DNA of 64,000 nucleotides from Actinocrispum wychmicini (GTDB taxonomy: Bacteria > Actinomycetota > Actinomycetes > Mycobacteriales > Pseudonocardiaceae). Within the stretch, counting starts at the first letter, position 1. Each line of letters begins with the position of its first letter. The stretch spans positions 496,001 to 560,000 of the forward strand of contig NZ_SLWS01000004.1 of assembly GCF_004345645.1 (NCBI RefSeq), in the 5' to 3' direction. The notes beneath the pieces are model-generated. The model was given only the letters and a program-made list of their open reading frames with translations, searched no databases and was not told the origin of the DNA. Below, one piece after another: positions 23,519 through 31,934 of this stretch. Position numbers and translations under genes: made by a program.

Positions 23519-26415
23519 CCGCCCTGCTCCGGCGCGCACGCAAGCCGTTGCTGCAGATCCTGGCGTTCGTGGTCGCGGTCGTCCTGACCAAGATCGTGTC
23601 CGCGATCCTCGACGAGTACGACGTCATCCAGGCAGCGACACCGCTCCCGGTGATCCTGCTCGGCGCGATCGTCGGGATGACCTACGGCCTGCTGGCGGTC
23701 GGCATCGTGCTGGTCTACCGGAGCAACCGCATCATCAACTTCGCGCACGGGCAGATCGGCGCGTTCGGAGCGGCGTTCTTCGGCGTCGCCGCTGTGCAGT
23801 GGCACATTCCGTACTGGATCGCGTTCGCGATGGCGCTTATCGTGTCCGCGGCGACCGCGGCCGCTGCCGAGACAGGCGTCGTACGGCGGCTGCGCAGCGC
23901 ACCGCGGATCGTGTCCATCGTCGCGACGTTGGGCGTCGGCCAGCTCCTGGCGGTCGTCGCCACGCTCATCAACTCCACCGCGTCCGGACCGCTGTACCCG
24001 CAACCGGCGTGGCTGCCCGCCTTCGACGTCGGTGACCTGCACGTGACGCAGGCCTACTCCGGCATGCTGTTCCTGTCGCCGTTGGTCGTTCTCGCGATCG
24101 TGGTGTTCCTGAAGCGGTCGCGGTTCGGGCTCGCCGTCCGCGCGTCGGCGGCCAACCCGGAAGCCGCGCGGATGTCCGGCATCTTCGCGAGCCGGATGTC
24201 CACGCTGGCCTGGGCGATCGCCGGTGCCCTCGCGGCCTTCACCGCGATCCTCACCGCACCGACGCAGGGCTTCGTCGGTGCTGACAGCTTCGGTCCCGCG
24301 TTGCTGTTGCGCGCACTGACCGCCGCTGTCATCGGCCGGATGCGGAGCATGCCGATCGCTCTGGCCAGCGGTGTCGGTCTGGGCGTCCTCGAACAGCTGC
24401 TGCTGTGGAACTACCCGCAGTCGGGGCTCGTCGAGGTGGCCATGTTCCTCATTATTCTTGTGACGCTGCTGGTGCAGCGCCGGCGAGGAGGTCGCGACGA
24501 GGAGAAGGGCAGCTGGGCCGCGGTGCAGGGCCTGCGCGCGGTCCCGGAGAAGCTACGCGGCCTGTGGGCGGTTCGCGCACTGGGCCCGACCTTCACGATC
24601 ACGGCCATCGCGGCGCTCGCGATCGTGCCGCTCTTCGTCTCCAACAGCCTGGCGGTGACCCTCACCGGCATCATCGCCTTCTCGATCGTCGGCCTGTCGA
24701 TCGGTGTCCTGACCGGCCTCGGTGGGCAACTGACGCTCGGCCAGTTCGCTGTCGCCGCGATCGGCGCGGTCATCTCGTTCCAGGTGTCGAGTACCTCCGG
24801 CAACTTCGCGCTCGCGCTCCTCCTTGCCGGCCTTGGCGCGGGGCTCGTCTCGGTCGTGATCGGCCTGCCCGCGCTCCGCATCCGTGGCCTCATGCTCACC
24901 GTCACCACGCTCGGTTTCGCGCTCGCCGCCCCGGCGTGGCTGCTCACCCAGCAGTGGATGCTCGGGGAGGGGCAGGATCCCGGGAAACCCGCCGGCTGGC
25001 CGCTCGACGGCCCGCTGGACACCGGTGGTGACTACTACTACTTCGCGCTGGCGCTGTTCGTCGTATCCCTGGCCCTGGCGTGGAACATCCGACGCAGCGG
25101 TTTCCGCCGCCTGCTCGTCGCCGTCCGCGACAACGAGGAGAACGCGCGCGCGTTCGCCGTGCGGACGAGTCTCGTCAAGCTCCAGGGCTATCTGGTCGGC
25201 GGGTTCATCGCCGGCATCGGCGGCGCGACCTACGCGCACTCCCTGTCCAGCATCAGCGCTGGGTCGTTCCCGACGACCGCGAGCATCGACATCGCCGTCA
25301 TGACGGTGCTCGGTGGCATGTCCGCGCTGATCGGGCCGGTGTTGGGGGCGATCTGGGTACTCGGCCTGCCGCTGCTGGACATCGGCAACATCGGGCTGGC
25401 CGCGACGAAGTTCGGCGTGCTGCTCCTCATCCTGTGGAAGCCCGGCGGTCTGATCCAGGTCTTCGCCCCGGTCCGGGACTGGATCGTGAAGTTCATCGCC
25501 CGACGGCACGGCATCGACCCCGAACCGTTGTACGCCGGCGACGACCCGGCTGACCCGACAGTGACGGCCCAAGGCGTCCGGATCAGCGATCTGCGCGTCA
25601 GCGAGCCCGGTCCGGCTCCTGCCAAGGGCGTGACGCTGCTTGAAGCGCGCGATCTTCGGAAGAGTTTCGGCGGCGTGCACGCTGTACGCGGGGTGTCGTT
25701 CGAGGTACGTGCCGGCGAGACGGTCGGCCTGATCGGTCCGAACGGCGCCGGCAAGACGACGACCTTCGAGCTGCTCGGCGGCTTCACCAAACCGGACAAC
25801 GGTCAGGTTTTCTTCAACAGCACGGACATCAGCAAGGTCGGCCCGGAGGGACGCGCGCGGCGCGGACTGATCCGGTCGTTCCAGGACGCCGCGCTGTTCC
25901 CGACGATGACCGTGAAAGAGACCGTCATGCTCTCGCTTGAGCGGGTGCAACCGACCGGCTTCCTGACGTCGACGCTGGGCGTGATGCTCGGCGAACGGAA
26001 GAAGGAACGCCAGGCCCGTGCTCTCATCGCCGCGATGGGCCTCGACCGCTATCGGGACAAACCCATCCAGGAGCTCTCGACCGGCACCCGCCGCATCACC
26101 GAGATCGCCTGCCTCGTGGCGCTGCGGCCGACGTGCCTGTTGCTCGACGAGCCGTCCAGCGGCGTCGCCCAGCGCGAGACCGAGGCGCTCGGGCACCTGC
26201 TGGTCGAGCTCAAGCGCGAGCTCGACCTGACCCTCGTGGTCATCGAGCACGACATCCCGCTGATCATGGGGATCTCCGATCGCGTCATCGCGATGGCCGA
26301 CGGCGGTCTCATCGCCGAAGGCCCACCGGACGTCGTCCGTACCCACCCGCGAGTCGTTGACGCGTATTTGGGCGGGAGCATCACCGCGATCGAGCGTTCC
26401 GGCGCGGCCCTCTGA
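23515..26415 (+). CDS. LivH-LivM-LivG fusion: ABC importer permeases plus ATPase
   Basis: A 966-residue protein uniting three usually separate subunits. Residues about 45-320 are the LivH permease (VYRSNRIINFAHGQIGAFGA); about 365-665 the LivM permease (GLGGQLTLGQFAVAAIGA, NEENARAF); about 705-955 the LivG ATPase (Walker A GPNGAGKTT, Walker B LLLDEP, IEHDI). The signature motif is LSTGTRR rather than LSGGQ. GTG 23515 overlaps the MFS-LivF stop (GTGA). It should pair with the LivF domain of that chain and the LivK-like protein at 27963. The substrate is probably an amino acid derivative or acyl conjugate. Confidence 0.88.
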   Translation: MTALLRRARKPLLQILAFVVAVVLTKIVSAILDEYDVIQAATPLPVILLGAIVGMTYGLLAVGIVLVYRSNRIINFAHGQIGAFGAAFFGVAAVQWHIPYWIAFAMALIVSAATAAAAETGVVRRLRSAPRIVSIVATLGVGQLLAVVATLINSTASGPLYPQPAWLPAFDVGDLHVTQAYSGMLFLSPLVVLAIVVFLKRSRFGLAVRASAANPEAARMSGIFASRMSTLAWAIAGALAAFTAILTAPTQGFVGADSFGPALLLRALTAAVIGRMRSMPIALASGVGLGVLEQLLLWNYPQSGLVEVAMFLIILVTLLVQRRRGGRDEEKGSWAAVQGLRAVPEKLRGLWAVRALGPTFTITAIAALAIVPLFVSNSLAVTLTGIIAFSIVGLSIGVLTGLGGQLTLGQFAVAAIGAVISFQVSSTSGNFALALLLAGLGAGLVSVVIGLPALRIRGLMLTVTTLGFALAAPAWLLTQQWMLGEGQDPGKPAGWPLDGPLDTGGDYYYFALALFVVSLALAWNIRRSGFRRLLVAVRDNEENARAFAVRTSLVKLQGYLVGGFIAGIGGATYAHSLSSISAGSFPTTASIDIAVMTVLGGMSALIGPVLGAIWVLGLPLLDIGNIGLAATKFGVLLLILWKPGGLIQVFAPVRDWIVKFIARRHGIDPEPLYAGDDPADPTVTAQGVRISDLRVSEPGPAPAKGVTLLEARDLRKSFGGVHAVRGVSFEVRAGETVGLIGPNGAGKTTTFELLGGFTKPDNGQVFFNSTDISKVGPEGRARRGLIRSFQDAALFPTMTVKETVMLSLERVQPTGFLTSTLGVMLGERKKERQARALIAAMGLDRYRDKPIQELSTGTRRITEIACLVALRPTCLLLDEPSSGVAQRETEALGHLLVELKRELDLTLVVIEHDIPLIMGISDRVIAMADGGLIAEGPPDVVRTHPRVVDAYLGGSITAIERSGAAL

Positions 26416-26425
26416 CGGGTGCGGG

Positions 26426-27268
26426 CTACTCGAGCCGGTCTGTCGGAACGGCGTCGAGCAACGCTTCCATCCGGGCCCGGATCGGGGCGGCGTTGTCGGC
26501 GGCCGTGAGGATGTAGGGCCGGTTGTGGATGATCGCGTCGACGACGAGCTCGCCCACGACCGACGGCTGAACACCCTGATCGCGCACCATGTTCTGGGCA
26601 GCTGCCAGGATCGTCTCGACCTTCGCCGAACGCTCCGGCGCGTCCGCCGGACGCAGCCGCCGGGCGTTGTCCAGGCCGTCAGTGGCCACCGGCCCGGGAC
26701 AGAGGACGCTGACGCCGATCCCGTGGTGGGCCAGCTCCACGCGCAGCGACTCGCTCAGGCCGACCACCGCGAACTTCGAGGCGTGGTAGAGGAATCCTGA
26801 CCTGTACAGCAGGGACTGGCCGTCGACGAAGAGACCGGCGGCCGAAGCGGTGTTGACGATGTGTCCACCGAGCCCGCGTTCGATCATCCGCGGCACGAAC
26901 GCCTGGAGTCCGTTGTAGACGCCGTTCGCGTTGACTCCCATGACGTAGTCCCACAGGGTGTGGTCCATCCGTGCCGGCGAGACGGAGTCGAGGATGCCGG
27001 CGTTGTTGACGACGATGCTCACCGGGCCGAGCTCCGCCTCCACGGTGTCCGCGACTTCGGCATACCGCTGCCGATCGCGGACGTCGAGCCGGTAGGACCG
27101 GGCACGCGTCACCGTCGACAGCTCGGCCTCGGCTCGTCGCAGGGCCGGTTCGTCGAGGTCGGCCACCGCGACCGAGACACCCCAGCTGGCGAGCGCGCAC
27201 GCGATGGCCAGCCCGATGCCGTTCGCTCCACCGGTGACGAAGGCCGTGCGGCCGGAGAGGGAATCCAC
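26426..27268 (-). CDS. Short-chain dehydrogenase/reductase
   Basis: A 280-residue classical SDR with cofactor motif TGGANGIG (residues 12-19), NNAG, the catalytic Ser in NTASAAG and the YHASK pair. Asp in ADLDEP after the second strand favours NAD(H). GTG 27268 follows GGAGG. It converges on the LivHMG gene and is divergent from the lipoprotein gene at 27371, sharing the gap that holds operator copy 2, so it probably belongs to the same regulon. It may oxidise a hydroxylated intermediate of the catabolic pathway. Confidence 0.85.
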   Translation of the reverse strand: MDSLSGRTAFVTGGANGIGLAIACALASWGVSVAVADLDEPALRRAEAELSTVTRARSYRLDVRDRQRYAEVADTVEAELGPVSIVVNNAGILDSVSPARMDHTLWDYVMGVNANGVYNGLQAFVPRMIERGLGGHIVNTASAAGLFVDGQSLLYRSGFLYHASKFAVVGLSESLRVELAHHGIGVSVLCPGPVATDGLDNARRLRPADAPERSAKVETILAAAQNMVRDQGVQPSVVGELVVDAIIHNRPYILTAADNAAPIRARMEALLDAVPTDRLE

Positions 27269-27309
27269 TGTGTCCTCCAGAATCGGGGCTGCTCGCTTCC
27301 GCGGCAGTC

Positions 27310-27350
27310 TTGCGCCATCGTAGGCGTATCAGCGTAGTGTATGCCCATAC
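27310..27350 (+). promoter_or_regulatory. Catabolic regulon promoter-operator, copy 2
   Basis: TTGCGC (27310-27315), 19-base spacer, TAGTGT (27335-27340) and the perfect palindrome GTAT-GCCC-ATAC (27339-27350). It faces the lipoprotein gene at 27371 and lies in the 102-base gap shared with the divergent SDR gene, so one site may control both. Confidence 0.8.
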
Positions 27351-27370
27351 GTGATGAGGGAGGTCCGCCC

Positions 27371-27841
27371 ATGAGGATCCTCATTGGTCTTTCCGCACTG
27401 GCCCTCGCGCTCACTGTCACCGGCTGCGGTGGCAAGAGCGCGGAAGAGGGGGTCGGCGCCTGCAAGCTGCTGACCCCCAGTGACCTGGAGGCTACGTTCG
27501 ACAGCCCGTTCCGCGACGGCAAGCCGACCCACCAGGACGACACCGGTGCCGACCAGTGTGTCTGGACGAGTTCGGGCGGGACCTTCTCGATCACCGTGCT
27601 GAGCCAGGACCGTCTGGCCGGCGCGTTCAAGAGCAACGGCATGAAGGTGGCCGACCTGTTCGAGCAGGCCAAGCTCGCGTATCCGAACGCCAAGGCCATT
27701 GACTTGGGCGACAAGGCTTTCGCCTCCGTCAGTGAGGTGCAGGTGCTGGATCGTGACACCTGGTACTCGCTGTCGTTCCACGGCGCCGGCACGGTCGAAA
27801 AGCTGACGGAGCTGGCCACCCGAGTGGTCCGCCGGCACTAA
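27371..27841 (+). CDS. DUF3558-like small lipoprotein
   Basis: A 156-residue protein with a signal peptide and lipobox TVTGC (Cys at about residue 18). The mature part begins with a conserved-looking ACKLLTPSDLEATF and has QCVWTSSGGTFSITV; this Cys-to-CxW pattern is like DUF3558 lipoproteins of actinomycetes. ATG 27371 follows GGGAGG, 21 bases after operator copy 2. It stands between the SDR and the substrate-binding lipoprotein, so it may assist import or sensing at the surface. Confidence 0.72.
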   Translation: MRILIGLSALALALTVTGCGGKSAEEGVGACKLLTPSDLEATFDSPFRDGKPTHQDDTGADQCVWTSSGGTFSITVLSQDRLAGAFKSNGMKVADLFEQAKLAYPNAKAIDLGDKAFASVSEVQVLDRDTWYSLSFHGAGTVEKLTELATRVVRRH

Positions 27842-27870
27842 CCCGCGGCGCGGAGATTGCCGCGGAGGCC

Positions 27871-27910
27871 TTGCCATTCGCAGGCGTATCTCCATAGTGT
27901 ATCTGCATAC
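27871..27910 (+). promoter_or_regulatory. Catabolic regulon promoter-operator, copy 3
   Basis: TTGCCA (27871-27876), 18-base spacer, TAGTGT (27895-27900) and the perfect palindrome GTAT-CTGC-ATAC (27899-27910). GCGTATC again precedes the -10. It drives the substrate-binding protein operon starting at 27963, giving a leader of roughly 55 bases. Confidence 0.8.
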
Positions 27911-27962
27911 GTTGACCACCGTGGCGACAGCCCTCCGGTGTTGAGTTGAGGAGTCAGGATCG

Positions 27963-29291
27963 ATGATGCGTACACGGATGACCGTTCTCGCGGTCTGCGG
28001 CGCTGTTGTCCTGGCCGCGTGCGGGGGCGGCGGCAAAGATGCCAAGGCCGGCGGTTCGGGCTTCAAACCGACCACCGACGGTCCAATCGAGATCGGGATG
28101 CTGGTCACCGACACCCGCGCCGAAGTCGCGCGCAACGGCGTCGGGACCGTGAGTCCGTACCGCGACGAGGCGCATGCCATGGTCGACAAGGTCAATGCCG
28201 GCGGCGGCGTCAAGGGCCGGCAGATCAAGGTCGTCGACGACGTCATCGACTTCAGCGCCCCCAACCACGACACCGCGTTCGAAGCGGTCTGCCAGCGGTT
28301 CACCAAGGACAACAACGTCCAGGCCGTGGTCTACGACGGCGTCATCTACAACGACAGCTTCAACAGTTGCCTGACGAAGGCCGGCGTGCCGCTCCTCTAC
28401 ATGGGCCAGACCGGATCGACCGTGGGCGACGCGAAGGCGTTCAAGGACAACCCCGGCCTGATCGCGGTCAACGCGGTGAGTGTGACCCGCCGCGTCGAGA
28501 CCATCATGAACAAGGCCATCGCGGCCAAGTACCTGCCCCGCGGCAGCAAGATCGGCGTCCTCGTCGAGGACTGCCCCTACAACGAGCGCGCCTACAACGA
28601 GACCCTGAAGCCGATCGCCGACAGGGGCGGCATCGAACTCGTCAAGGGCGAGGTCAAGTGCGCCCACGGGTACGCCGACAACGGGCCGACCCTCGCCCTG
28701 ATCCAGTCGTTCGCGCTGAAGTTCAAGTCCCAGAACGTCGACAGCGTCATGTTGCTGACGTTGTACGAGAACGGGATCATCTACTACTTCGCGCAGGGCG
28801 CGCACGCGCAGAACTGGTCGCCGCAGTACCTGCTCTTCCACCCCCAGGCCAGTTCCGCCCAGATGGCCATCATCCCGCCCGAGCAGCTGACGAACATGCG
28901 CGGTTTCGGCGGCTTCCCCATCATGGATGTGACCGAGCCGCCGGCGCCGTCCGCGGCGCAGGCCGCGGTGCGTGACACCTGCATGGCGGACGCCCGCGCC
29001 GCCGGCCTGTCGGTCCAGAAGATCATCGACGAGATCACGGTCTACCAGACGTGCGACGCCGTGCGGCTGCTGCAGCAGGGGCTGACCAACAGCGGCGGCC
29101 TTGGCGGGACCGAGAAGCTCGTGGCCGGCATCGAGCAGATCGGGACGGGTTTCGTCAGCGCCCTCACCGTGGACGGTGCCACCAAGTTCGGGCCCGGCCG
29201 GCACGACGGCATGGAGCTGACCGCCGTGTCCAGTTTCGACAGTGGCTGCAAGTGCTTCAAGTACACGACCCCAGCAGGGCCGATCGGTTAA
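27963..29291 (+). CDS. LivK-type substrate-binding lipoprotein
   Basis: A 442-residue periplasmic-binding-protein family member (Peripla_BP_6) with a lipoprotein signal (AVVLAACGGG, Cys near residue 20). The mature part starts PIEIGMLVTDT and continues with MVDKVNAGGGVKGRQIKVV, the usual start of branched-chain amino acid receptors. It is presumably the ligand receptor for the fused Liv importer. ATG 27963 (a second ATG follows) has GAGGAG upstream. It heads an operon with two serine hydrolases and a dipeptidase-like protein. Confidence 0.87.
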   Translation: MMRTRMTVLAVCGAVVLAACGGGGKDAKAGGSGFKPTTDGPIEIGMLVTDTRAEVARNGVGTVSPYRDEAHAMVDKVNAGGGVKGRQIKVVDDVIDFSAPNHDTAFEAVCQRFTKDNNVQAVVYDGVIYNDSFNSCLTKAGVPLLYMGQTGSTVGDAKAFKDNPGLIAVNAVSVTRRVETIMNKAIAAKYLPRGSKIGVLVEDCPYNERAYNETLKPIADRGGIELVKGEVKCAHGYADNGPTLALIQSFALKFKSQNVDSVMLLTLYENGIIYYFAQGAHAQNWSPQYLLFHPQASSAQMAIIPPEQLTNMRGFGGFPIMDVTEPPAPSAAQAAVRDTCMADARAAGLSVQKIIDEITVYQTCDAVRLLQQGLTNSGGLGGTEKLVAGIEQIGTGFVSALTVDGATKFGPGRHDGMELTAVSSFDSGCKCFKYTTPAGPIG

Positions 29292-29299
29292 GGACGGAC

Positions 29300-30541
29300 A
29301 TGAACACGAAGAGCGAGACAGCGATGTGGGGACACACCGAGGACGGCTGGGGCAAGGTCGCGGACGCGTTCCGCGCGAACTTCGAGGGGAGTCCCGGCGA
29401 GGTGGGCGCGTCGTGCTGCGTCTACGTCGGTGGTCGTCCCGTCGTGGACCTCTGGGGCGGGCTGGCCGACAGCGAAACCCAGCGCCCCTGGCAGAAGGAC
29501 ACCATCTCCCTGCCCGCCTCCACGACGAAGGGCGCGACCGCGATCTGTGCGCACATGCTGGTGGAGCGTGGTGAGCTGGACCTGGACGCCCCGGTCGTCA
29601 AGTACTGGCCGGAGTTCGGCGCCAACGGCAAGGACCGGATCCCGGTGCGCTGGCTGCTCTCGCACCAGGCCGGCCTGCCGGTCGTCGACGGTCGGTTCAC
29701 GTTCGAGGAGGCGTGTGCCGGAGACCTGGTGCTCCGTGCGCTGGAGGCTCAGCGGCCGGAGTGGGAGCCCGGAACCGAGCACGTCTACCACGCCCTCACC
29801 TACGGGTATCTGGTCGGCGAGGTGGTGCGTCGGATCTCCGGCAAGTCGCTCGGCACCTTCTTCGCCGACGAGGTGGCCGCTCCGCTCGGCCTGAACGCCT
29901 ACATCGGGTTGCCCGAGGAGGAGGAAGCGAAGGTCGCCCGGATCGACCAGGCCGTCCCGCCCACCATGGAGAACTTGACCGCCGGGATGATCGAGACCAC
30001 CGGACTCGACGCCGACACGGTCACCAGGTGGATCACCGCCGTGTGGGGCGAGGGCTCGATCCAGGCACGCGCCGGCTCGCTCGGCGGCGCCTTCGACAAC
30101 ATCGCCGAGGTGATGCACTCGCGCGCCTACCGCGCCGCCGAGTTCCCGGCCGCGAACATGCTCACGGACGCGCGATCGCTGGCACGCATGTACGCCGCCA
30201 CCGTCAGCGAGGTCGACGGCGTGCGGCTGCTGAGTCCGGCCACCGTCGAGCGGGCCATCGAAGTCCAGACCGACCGGACCCGGATGCACGGCCTGCCCGC
30301 GGACCTGGACCTGCCGGCCGACCGGTCCTTCTACCTGTCGCTCGGGTTCTGGCGAGCCTGCCCGCCGATGCAGATGGCGGGGCCGAAGTCGTTCGGCCAC
30401 CCGGGTTCCGGCGGATCGATCGCCTTCGGTGAACCCGATGCCGAGGTCGGCTTCGGCTACGTCACAAACCTGTACTCCTTCGCGCCCGGCGACCGGCGGG
30501 CCCGCGACCTCGCTGACGCGGTCCGGTCCTGCCTCGGGTGA
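29300..30541 (+). CDS. Beta-lactamase-fold serine hydrolase (EstB-like)
   Basis: A 413-residue protein of the class C beta-lactamase/serine esterase family. The nucleophile motif is STTK (in SLPASTTKGATA, around residue 75) and the second-motif tyrosine lies in VYHALTYGY. HPGSGGS near residue 360 replaces KTG. No signal peptide is visible, so it acts in the cytoplasm. Such proteins hydrolyse esters or amides rather than giving antibiotic resistance. ATG 29300 has GGACGG upstream and is eight bases after the receptor gene. It is likely an early hydrolytic step on the imported compound. Confidence 0.82.
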   Translation: MNTKSETAMWGHTEDGWGKVADAFRANFEGSPGEVGASCCVYVGGRPVVDLWGGLADSETQRPWQKDTISLPASTTKGATAICAHMLVERGELDLDAPVVKYWPEFGANGKDRIPVRWLLSHQAGLPVVDGRFTFEEACAGDLVLRALEAQRPEWEPGTEHVYHALTYGYLVGEVVRRISGKSLGTFFADEVAAPLGLNAYIGLPEEEEAKVARIDQAVPPTMENLTAGMIETTGLDADTVTRWITAVWGEGSIQARAGSLGGAFDNIAEVMHSRAYRAAEFPAANMLTDARSLARMYAATVSEVDGVRLLSPATVERAIEVQTDRTRMHGLPADLDLPADRSFYLSLGFWRACPPMQMAGPKSFGHPGSGGSIAFGEPDAEVGFGYVTNLYSFAPGDRRARDLADAVRSCLG

Positions 30542-30554
30542 TGGGATACCTCGC

Positions 30555-31907
30555 ATGACGGAACTCCAGGAGACAGTGCGGGAGCTGGTCGCCCGGTCCG
30601 GTGTCCCCGGTGCGGTGGTCGGCGTCCTTGAGGACGGCCGGGTCGAGACCGCGGCGGCCGGCGTCGCGAACCTGAACAGCGGCGTCGAGATGACGCCGGA
30701 CACGCTGTTCCTGACCGGATCGATCACCAAGGTCTGGACCACGACGCTGCTGATGTCGCTCGTCGAGCAGGACCTGGTCGACCTCGACAGTCCGGTGCGG
30801 CGCTACCTGCCGGATCTCGTCCTGCGTGACCCCGGGGTCGCGGACGCCCTCCTCGTCCGACACCTCGTCACCCACTCGACCGGAATCGACGCGTCGGACC
30901 TGATCGCCGACGTCGGGGACGGCGACGCGGCGATCGCGAACTGGGTGCCGTTGCTGCGCGATGTCGGTCAGCTGTTCGCGCCGGGGGAGTACTTCTCCTA
31001 CAACAACGCCGGCTTCGTGCTGGCCGGCCGGATCATCGAGGTGGTCACCGGGGAGAGCTTCGCCACCGCCATGCGGCACCGGGTGTTCGCGCCGCTGGGT
31101 CTGGAACGCAGCATGTTCACGGCCAAGGAGGCGATCCTGCACCGGACGGCGATCGGCCACTCGCCGGGCGAGGGCGGCATGGTGCCGAGCAAACTGTTCA
31201 TGCTGCCCGAATGCCTTGGCCCGGCGGGCACGACGCTGATCACCTCCGTGCAGGACACGCTGACCTTCGTGGCCAGCCACCTGCCGACCCATCCGGCGGC
31301 CAAGCGCTTGCTCAACCCCGAGTCGGTCGACCGGATGGCCGCCCACCACCTCGACTTCCCGGTGCCGGAAACCGGTTCGGTCGGGCTCAGCTGGTTGCGC
31401 AAGCAGTACGGCGATCGCGTCGCGCTCACCCACGGCGGGGGCTCCTACGGCGGCGTCGCGATGGTCGGCGCCCTCCCGGACAGCGGCACCGCCTACATCG
31501 CCTACGCGAACGGGGGCGCGGCGTCGATGCCGTTCCACCAGGATCTCGCCGAGGCACTGTGGCACGACCGGTTTGGTCTGTCCACACTGGATGCCCCGGA
31601 CGTTTCCGGCCCGGCGCCGGCGCCGAGCCGGTACCACGGCCGGTACGTCTGCTGGGGCTGCGAACTGGTGATCACCGACGACGGCGACGCACTGTCCTAT
31701 CAGGCCAGGTTCACCGACCCGGTGCTCGGCCGCAACCGGTCGGATCCGCCGCCGGTCCGGCTGCGACCGGTCGGCGAACACGGCCTGGCCATGGCCGACC
31801 ACCCCAACCAACCGCCGTTCGGCTACAGCGTCGGGGACGACGGAACCGGACACCCGGAGTTCCTGTTCCTGATGGACCGGCTCGTCCGCCGCGTGGGCGA
31901 CAGCTGA
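30555..31907 (+). CDS. Beta-lactamase-fold serine hydrolase, second copy
   Basis: A 450-residue homologue with clear motifs: SITK (in TGSITKVWT, around residue 56), YNN (in YFSYNNAGF) and HGG in THGGGSYGG. The C-terminal 110 residues form an extra beta domain (RYHGRYVCWGCELVITDDG) as in D-aminopeptidase/peptidase S12 members. It lacks a signal peptide. ATG 30555 lies 13 bases after the first hydrolase gene. It is clearly distinct from that copy, so the pair likely cleaves different bonds; a D-amino-acid amide or ester is plausible. Confidence 0.82.
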   Translation: MTELQETVRELVARSGVPGAVVGVLEDGRVETAAAGVANLNSGVEMTPDTLFLTGSITKVWTTTLLMSLVEQDLVDLDSPVRRYLPDLVLRDPGVADALLVRHLVTHSTGIDASDLIADVGDGDAAIANWVPLLRDVGQLFAPGEYFSYNNAGFVLAGRIIEVVTGESFATAMRHRVFAPLGLERSMFTAKEAILHRTAIGHSPGEGGMVPSKLFMLPECLGPAGTTLITSVQDTLTFVASHLPTHPAAKRLLNPESVDRMAAHHLDFPVPETGSVGLSWLRKQYGDRVALTHGGGSYGGVAMVGALPDSGTAYIAYANGGAASMPFHQDLAEALWHDRFGLSTLDAPDVSGPAPAPSRYHGRYVCWGCELVITDDGDALSYQARFTDPVLGRNRSDPPPVRLRPVGEHGLAMADHPNQPPFGYSVGDDGTGHPEFLFLMDRLVRRVGDS

Positions 31908-31934
31908 CACCGACGAAAGCTCTGGAGGATCTTG

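Noticed and set aside
21329-23539. Minus-strand open frame of 736 codons opposite the MFS-LivF gene
   Set aside because: No recognisable motif and low-complexity charged composition; the plus strand carries clear MFS and ABC motifs. Similar shadows at 24553-26574 and 30462-32591 were rejected for the same reason.
29300-31907. The two beta-lactamase-fold genes as antibiotic resistance genes
   Set aside because: They lack signal peptides, one lacks a clear KTG triad, and they lie in a catabolic operon after a substrate receptor. Esterase or D-aminopeptidase roles fit better.
31932-31934. TTG at 31932 as the start of the dipeptidase-like gene
   Set aside because: The ATG directly after it has better spacing to GGAGGAT and gives essentially the same protein.
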